Shown here: in pieces, positions 6,531 through 9,199 of the stretch
Layout: each line of letters begins with the position of its first letter
How positions within the stretch are numbered: position 1 is the first letter of the stretch
DNA from: Scybalousia_A sp964639765
Lineage (GTDB): Bacteria > Bacteroidota > Bacteroidia > Bacteroidales > P3
DNA: 9,199 nucleotides
Assembly: GCA_964639765.1 (NCBI GenBank)
Contig: CAZXEN010000046.1
Location: 1-9,199 of the forward strand
Reading direction: 5' to 3'
Program-made: the position numbers and the translations under genes
The notes under the pieces: model-generated
The model's input: only the letters and a program-made list of their open reading frames with translations
The model's database searches: none
Told to the model about the DNA's origin: nothing

Positions 6531-6697
6531 ATCTACAATAGTAGAAATTGTACATCTTATAGTATCCGAAAAAGCCATGGTGTGGCACTTTTTTTTAATT
6601 ATCTACAATAGTAGAAATTGTACATCTTGTAGTATCCGAAAAAGCCATGGTGTGGCACTTTTTTTTAATTATCTACAATAGTAGAAATTGTACATCT
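6531..6697 (-). repeat. three Cas12a crRNA-handle-like repeats (R1-R3) at an exact 70-bp period after tRNA-Leu
   Basis: Minus-strand AATTTCTACTATTGTAGAT occurs at 6689-6671 (R1), 6619-6601 (R2) and 6549-6531 (R3). This is the 19-nt handle left after Cas12a processing: UCUAC and GUAGA stem strands and a UAUU loop, within the known UNUU loop variation. The preceding eight bases (AGATGTAC) are also shared by all three copies; at R1 they are the 3' end of tRNA-Leu. The sequences between repeats are the same: units 6531-6600 and 6601-6670 differ only at 6559/6629. A real CRISPR array would carry different spacers, and the usual 5' half of a 36-nt type V-A repeat is not recognisable. I therefore call it a tandemly duplicated handle-like repeat, not an adaptive array. 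No cas gene is in the window. Confidence 0.85.
6569..6596. terminator. hairpin with T-runs on both strands (first copy; second at 6639-6666)
   Basis: GCCA (6574-6577) and TGGC (6583-6586) form a short stem. An eight-T run follows on the plus strand (6589-6596), and a five-T run follows on the minus strand (complement of 6569-6573). The same structure recurs 70 bp further on. It could be a weak terminator in either direction, acting between successive handle-like repeats; the 4-bp core stem makes it uncertain. Confidence 0.4.
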
Positions 6698-6773
6698 GGA
6701 GGGAGTTGAACCCTCACGCCATTGCTGACACCAGATTTTGAGTCTAGCGCGTCTACCATTCCGCCACAGATGC
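6691..6773 (-). tRNA. tRNA-Leu (anticodon CAA)
   Basis: Read on the minus strand, the gene starts GCATCTG at 6773 and ends CAGATGT plus discriminator A at 6691. The acceptor stem pairs over 7 bp, with G-U at the first pair. The D arm is GCG/CGC. The anticodon stem CTAGA/TCTGG encloses loop CTCAAAA, giving anticodon CAA, which reads UUG. The long variable arm typical of class II tRNAs is present (GTC/GGC). The T arm is GAGGG-TTCAACT-CCCTC. CCA is not encoded: the bases after A73 are C, then the handle-like repeat R1. It decodes leucine and has its own promoter upstream. Confidence 0.93.
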
Positions 6774-6785
6774 GTAATTCAATTG

Positions 6786-6816
6786 CAAAAGTACAACAAT
6801 TTTTTTATGTACCAAA
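6786..6816 (-). promoter_or_regulatory. promoter of tRNA-Leu (and the R1-R3 repeats)
   Basis: TTTG (6813-6816) and TACTTTTG (6786-6793) on the minus strand are 19 bp apart, an exact -33/-7 match. The tRNA 5' end is 12 bp beyond the -7 box. No other promoter is visible between the tRNA and the terminator at 6446-6477, so the repeats should be read from here. Confidence 0.8.
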
Positions 6817-6852
6817 TTTTTTTTCATTTTTTTTCTTCTTGCACCCCAAAAA

Positions 6853-6903
6853 TAGGTAAAAAATATGTATAAAATAGGTATAAAAATATGTATAAAATAT
6901 GTA
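6853..6903. repeat. five helically phased TA[G/T]GTA repeats
   Basis: TAGGTA or TATGTA begins at 6853, 6864, 6875, 6887 and 6898, spaced 11, 11, 12 and 11 bp in an A-rich context. The first four alternate TAGGTA/TATGTA, giving a 22-23 bp higher-order unit. Sites on one face of the helix suggest a protein-binding array (replication initiator or regulator). The tract lies between tRNA-Leu and the primase/helicase gene. Confidence 0.6.
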
Positions 6904-6935
6904 ACGCCCAACGGTTATTTTGTATAAAAAATCCT

Positions 6936-7022
6936 CGTTTTTTTGTTATTAAAAGTTCGTTTTAAATTATTTAAACGGCGTTTTTGGTTTATTGAAAGTT
7001 CGTTTTTTTAATATCATTTTGA
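6936..7022. repeat. iteron-like 21-22 bp repeats, candidate replication origin
   Basis: CGTTTT recurs at 6936, 6958, 6979 and 7001, spaced 22, 21 and 22 bp. Units 6936-6957 and 6979-7000 agree at 18 of 22 positions. An 18-bp block TTATT[A/G]AAAGTTCGTTTT occurs at 6946-6963 and 6989-7006. Tandem ~22-bp repeats in AT-rich DNA next to a replication protein are the classic arrangement of plasmid iterons. No matching initiator other than the primase/helicase gene is visible in the window. Confidence 0.55.
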
Positions 7023-7025
7023 ACT

Positions 7026-7078
7026 AAAATTTTCCAAACAAACCAACAAACCTAAGGGGGGAAAGGTTTGTTGGTTTG
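7026..7078. repeat. 14-bp perfect inverted repeat, partly copied from inside the primase gene
   Basis: CAAACCAACAAACC (7039-7052) and GGTTTGTTGGTTTG (7065-7078) form a perfect stem with a G-rich 12-nt loop. It begins about 14 bp after the primase/helicase stop codon and may terminate its transcript, although the T-tract is poor. Bases 7026-7065 match the coding strand at 8032-7993 at about 34 of 40 positions. Confidence 0.75.
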
Positions 7079-7091
7079 ATGGTTTTTGATT

Positions 7092-9134
7092 TTAGGCTGC
7101 TACCTGGCAGGCCTGCCTGTCGGTCGGGTAGGTGGGTAGGGTGGCAGGTAGTTGTGGATCTTTATATGCTACAAGATCTTTTTCTATCTCTGTGAGGATA
7201 TCGGAAAATTTATCTTTGCAACATTTTCTAACTGTTTCCGTTTGTGGGAGTTCAAGTCCCCACTCTTTACCAAGATAGATGATAAAGTTAATAGGATTAT
7301 AACTTTTTTCATTAGTATTTTGAGAGCGGAAAGAACGTATTTTTTCAACTTTTTCATTAAGTTCAAGACTATTGTATTTATCAAGCACAGTTTTTACCTG
7401 CCCTTGGTTGTTTGTAAGATTTTTCCAACCCATTGTTGGAGTATAATCAGTTATTTCATATTGGTAATTCTCCAACATTTTTAGATATTTTGTTTGAGAA
7501 TCTTGTTCTTGCTCATCAGATGAACCTGTGAAAGTATTATCTTTCACTTTTTTCAGAGCTATTATACCGTTCCCTACCTTGCGGTAACTAAGAACACATC
7601 TTGGTTCTGAAGTCATTTTAATACTTCCACTAACCCTGAAAATATCATCCTCTGATGTTTCCTTATCTTTGTTACAGTGGTGTATAAGCACTACAGCAGG
7701 ATTATTTTTTGTAGCACTTGCCCAAGACTTTATTATTTGGTACAGTTCTTCTGCACCCTGATCTTCATTCAAGGATTTATGCGTATGTATTCCTGTGGCA
7801 CAATCTACCACTATTAGTTCTATTTTTTCTCCATGTTTAGCTAAACCACTCAAAAACTCTGAAAGAGCGGAGTATTTGTGGGATCTACTAAGGTCCACGT
7901 TAATAAATTTTTTCCTTTGTTCAAGAGTTGTATCTGGATCTAAAACACGGGAATATTCTGCTAGACTACTTTCAGTTGTTACCAAACCAACTCTTCCCCC
8001 CCTGGGGTTTGTTGGTTGGTTTGCGAAATTTTCACCTTTAACCAACGCTTTTGCAAAAGCATTCATAAAAGTGGTTTTACCACAACCTGGTAACCCGTAT
8101 ATAAGGGTAACCTCGCCTCTTGGGAAGAGTTTCATATCCTCACCATTCAAAAGGTATTCTTTTTCTTTCTGCTCCTTTGGAGGATAACCCATACTAATTT
8201 CAAATCCATCATACACCATTTGCTTAAAACTTCCCTCGTCGGATTTACAAAATTCTGCAAATTTTGCAACTTTTGTTTCATTTGTTTCAAGATTTTCTTG
8301 ATTACTTTGATTACTTTGATTAGTTTCTTCTTGTGAAATAAGTTTTATTTCTTGTTCTTCCATTTTAAATTTTGATTTGTGATTAATAATATAATTAAAT
8401 GTATCAGAATAATTGCTTTTGAACTTCAACACAAACAAGGCATCAAAAAGCCTGTACAGGTTCCTACCCATAGGGTCTCCATTATGTGAGGAAACAAAAC
8501 GGGGGTCATCCTTATCCGTCAGAAGGGATATACCCGCAGCGTTTTCCGAACCCTTTCTTCGGGCTCTGTTTCCTTCCTGTATGTAGTATTCAGGAAGTAG
8601 TTCGCATAGATTTGCTATTGTAGTATTTTTTTTGTTGAAAATTTTTATAAACTTTGTAGTGGGTTTTTCTTCCACTTCCCCACTTGCACACTGTGCAAGC
8701 ACAGCAGCGGAACCAAAGTCCGCTTGCACAGCGGATGGTTCCACAGCAGGATTTGGATTTTTGGGTTTAGGATTATTTAAATCCTTTACTTGTTCAAGTG
8801 TATATTGAACAAAATCTTCCTTGAAATCCAAAAACTCGGAAATTTTTTTTGTACTCATTCCATGGTATTTATCTCTGTATGCTGTTACAGGAGAGAAAAT
8901 AGGTTGAGATAGTGTTTTTGAACAGGTATCTATACCTATATTCTTTATTTCCTCCTTACTCATATCAGGAGTTATAAGTCCTGTATTCAGCAGAACATAA
9001 TCCACACAAGAGGAATAATCCTCTGGAAGTATCATATCTTTTACAGGTATGATAACTCTGAAACTTCCTCCCGTTTCATTTGGACCTGTTTCATAGTTGG
9101 AATACGTTGTGTAGATAATAAAATATTTACGCAA
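7092..9134 (-). CDS. primase/RepA-like replicative helicase of a mobile element
   Basis: This 680-residue protein looks like a two-part replication protein. Residues 1 to about 85 resemble the end of a primase-polymerase fold (YFIIYTTYSN, then SFRVIIPV). Residues 185-240 show the primase-associated pattern ISLLTDKDD--FVSSHNGDP-----YRLFDAL. An S/N/Q-rich linker spans about 265-285. A RecA-fold helicase follows: Walker A GLPGCGKTT (347-355), Walker B IELIVVDC (438-445), sensor-like VVLIHHCNK (481-489) and VSGSIKMTSEPRCVL (501-515). It probably unwinds and primes DNA for a plasmid- or phage-like element. The start is a TTG at 9134 in the middle of apparent homology, so the N-terminus is probably incomplete. 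GC-rich palindromic segments encode residues about 131-151, 368-384 and 662-678. Iteron-like repeats lie downstream. Confidence 0.75.
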   Translation of the reverse strand: MRKYFIIYTTYSNYETGPNETGGSFRVIIPVKDMILPEDYSSCVDYVLLNTGLITPDMSKEEIKNIGIDTCSKTLSQPIFSPVTAYRDKYHGMSTKKISEFLDFKEDFVQYTLEQVKDLNNPKPKNPNPAVEPSAVQADFGSAAVLAQCASGEVEEKPTTKFIKIFNKKNTTIANLCELLPEYYIQEGNRARRKGSENAAGISLLTDKDDPRFVSSHNGDPMGRNLYRLFDALFVLKFKSNYSDTFNYIINHKSKFKMEEQEIKLISQEETNQSNQSNQENLETNETKVAKFAEFCKSDEGSFKQMVYDGFEISMGYPPKEQKEKEYLLNGEDMKLFPRGEVTLIYGLPGCGKTTFMNAFAKALVKGENFANQPTNPRGGRVGLVTTESSLAEYSRVLDPDTTLEQRKKFINVDLSRSHKYSALSEFLSGLAKHGEKIELIVVDCATGIHTHKSLNEDQGAEELYQIIKSWASATKNNPAVVLIHHCNKDKETSEDDIFRVSGSIKMTSEPRCVLSYRKVGNGIIALKKVKDNTFTGSSDEQEQDSQTKYLKMLENYQYEITDYTPTMGWKNLTNNQGQVKTVLDKYNSLELNEKVEKIRSFRSQNTNEKSYNPINFIIYLGKEWGLELPQTETVRKCCKDKFSDILTEIEKDLVAYKDPQLPATLPTYPTDRQACQVAA
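7100..7151. repeat. GC-rich palindromic segment encoding the C-terminus of the primase/helicase
   Basis: CTACCTG (7100-7106) and CAGGTAG (7145-7151) flank a G/C-rich interior, in sharp contrast to the AT-rich surroundings. It encodes residues about 662-678 (ATLPTYPTDRQACQV), a low-complexity tail after the last structured region. Confidence 0.5.
7983..8032. repeat. palindromic coding insert after Walker A
   Basis: CAAACCAAC (7983-7991) pairs with GTTGGTTTG (8015-8023) around a C/G-run loop. The minus-strand sequence of 8032-7993 is about 85% identical to plus-strand 7026-7065, downstream of the gene. It encodes ENFANQPTNPRGGRVG (368-383) between the Walker A helix and the next beta strand. 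Confidence 0.6.
8298..8324. repeat. 9-bp tandem repeat, three copies
   Basis: TTGATTACT occurs twice in tandem and is followed by TTGATTAGT. In frame on the minus strand it encodes the NQSNQSNQ stretch of the primase/helicase linker, so copy-number change would only lengthen or shorten the linker. Confidence 0.8.
8683..8742. repeat. pair of GC-rich palindromes inside the primase/helicase gene
   Basis: CTTGCACA-C-TGTGCAAG (8683-8699) is a near-perfect palindrome. GGAACCA (8709-8715)/TGGTTCC (8736-8742) encloses TCCGC (8719-8723)/GCGGA (8731-8735) with loop TTGCACA. Together they encode residues about 131-151 (VEPSAVQADFGSAAVLAQCA), an Ala-rich segment between the primase-like regions. Confidence 0.7.
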
Positions 9135-9199
9135 TGTAAGTAATTTATGGGGAGTTCTATAAATTAAACAGCTAATTTTCTTTTGTTTATATCAAAATT
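9135..9199 (-). other. upstream continuation of the primase/helicase gene, probably frameshifted
   Basis: The primase frame stays open upstream of the TTG for about 19 codons (ending in TPHKLLTL) until an in-frame TGA at 9192-9194. Another frame at the window edge reads NFDINKRKLAV before a TAA (9164-9166). FDI(N/D) resembles the acidic FDxD motif of primase-polymerases, so one frameshift between 9166 and about 9180 would join a plausible longer N-terminus. This is suggestive only, since 65 bases are visible. Confidence 0.3.

Noticed and set aside
6421..6681. 86-codon plus-strand reading frame across the repeats
   Set aside because: It crosses a terminator, runs through both repeat units and encodes no recognisable protein; the repeated residues simply reflect the 70-bp duplication.
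6531..6697. A bona fide CRISPR array
   Set aside because: The two 'spacers' are identical except for one base, the 5' half of a normal 36-nt Cas12a repeat is not recognisable, and no cas gene or leader is in the window.
6847..6854. TATTTTTG as an extra tRNA-Leu promoter
   Set aside because: It fits a -7 box, but no TTTG is found 19-21 bp upstream, while the promoter at 6786-6816 matches fully.
7184..7384. 66-codon minus-strand frame within the primase/helicase 3' end
   Set aside because: Out-of-frame shadow of the larger ORF, with no distinct start region or family match.
8361..8363. Internal Met258 as the start of a separate helicase gene
   Set aside because: The frame is continuous with the primase-like region and no convincing promoter lies just upstream; a secondary start remains possible but is not supported.

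Overview
The window looks like chromosomal DNA from a member of the Bacteroidota. It is AT-rich. Four promoters show the Bacteroidota layout (TTTG about 19 bp upstream of TAnnTTTG). Its housekeeping proteins also fit that phylum: FloA with a short NfeD, a short ClpS, and an EF-G paralogue of the EF-G2 type. All genes I accept lie on the minus strand, so transcription runs right to left.

Layout. Positions 1-109 hold the first 36 codons of an AAA-ATPase-like/PD-(D/E)XK protein, preceded by its promoter and by a broken remnant of a formylglycine-generating-enzyme-type protein (168-308). Positions 309-466 hold only inverted repeats and a terminator. Positions 467-4034 form a compact run transcribed in the order argS, clpS, nfeD, floA. 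Positions 4164-6302 encode an EF-G2-type elongation factor whose catalytic histidine position is Phe. Positions 6303-6820 are the most unusual part: a promoter, tRNA-Leu(CAA), three copies of a 19-nt sequence matching the processed Cas12a (type V-A) crRNA handle, a strong terminator, then the EF-G2 promoter with a fourth copy of the handle in the EF-G2 leader. Positions 6840-7091 are AT-rich, with phased short repeats, iteron-like 21-22 bp repeats and a 14-bp hairpin. Positions 7092-9134 encode a primase/RepA-like helicase of plasmid or phage type, interrupted by GC-rich palindromic segments.

How it may fit together. argS, clpS, nfeD, floA, EF-G2 and the tRNA are ordinary core functions (translation, N-end-rule proteolysis, membrane microdomains). 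The right side looks like the replication module of an integrated or decayed mobile element next to a tRNA gene. Between the two sits a set of identical Cas12a-handle sequences with no cas gene in the window and no diverse spacers. Three follow a tRNA, the first only one base after the discriminator base; the fourth lies in the 5' leader of EF-G2. My working hypothesis is that a Cas12a-type protein encoded elsewhere (or formerly present) binds or cuts these RNAs, or that the handle has become a dispersed regulatory RNA element. The sequence identity is directly visible; the function is inference.
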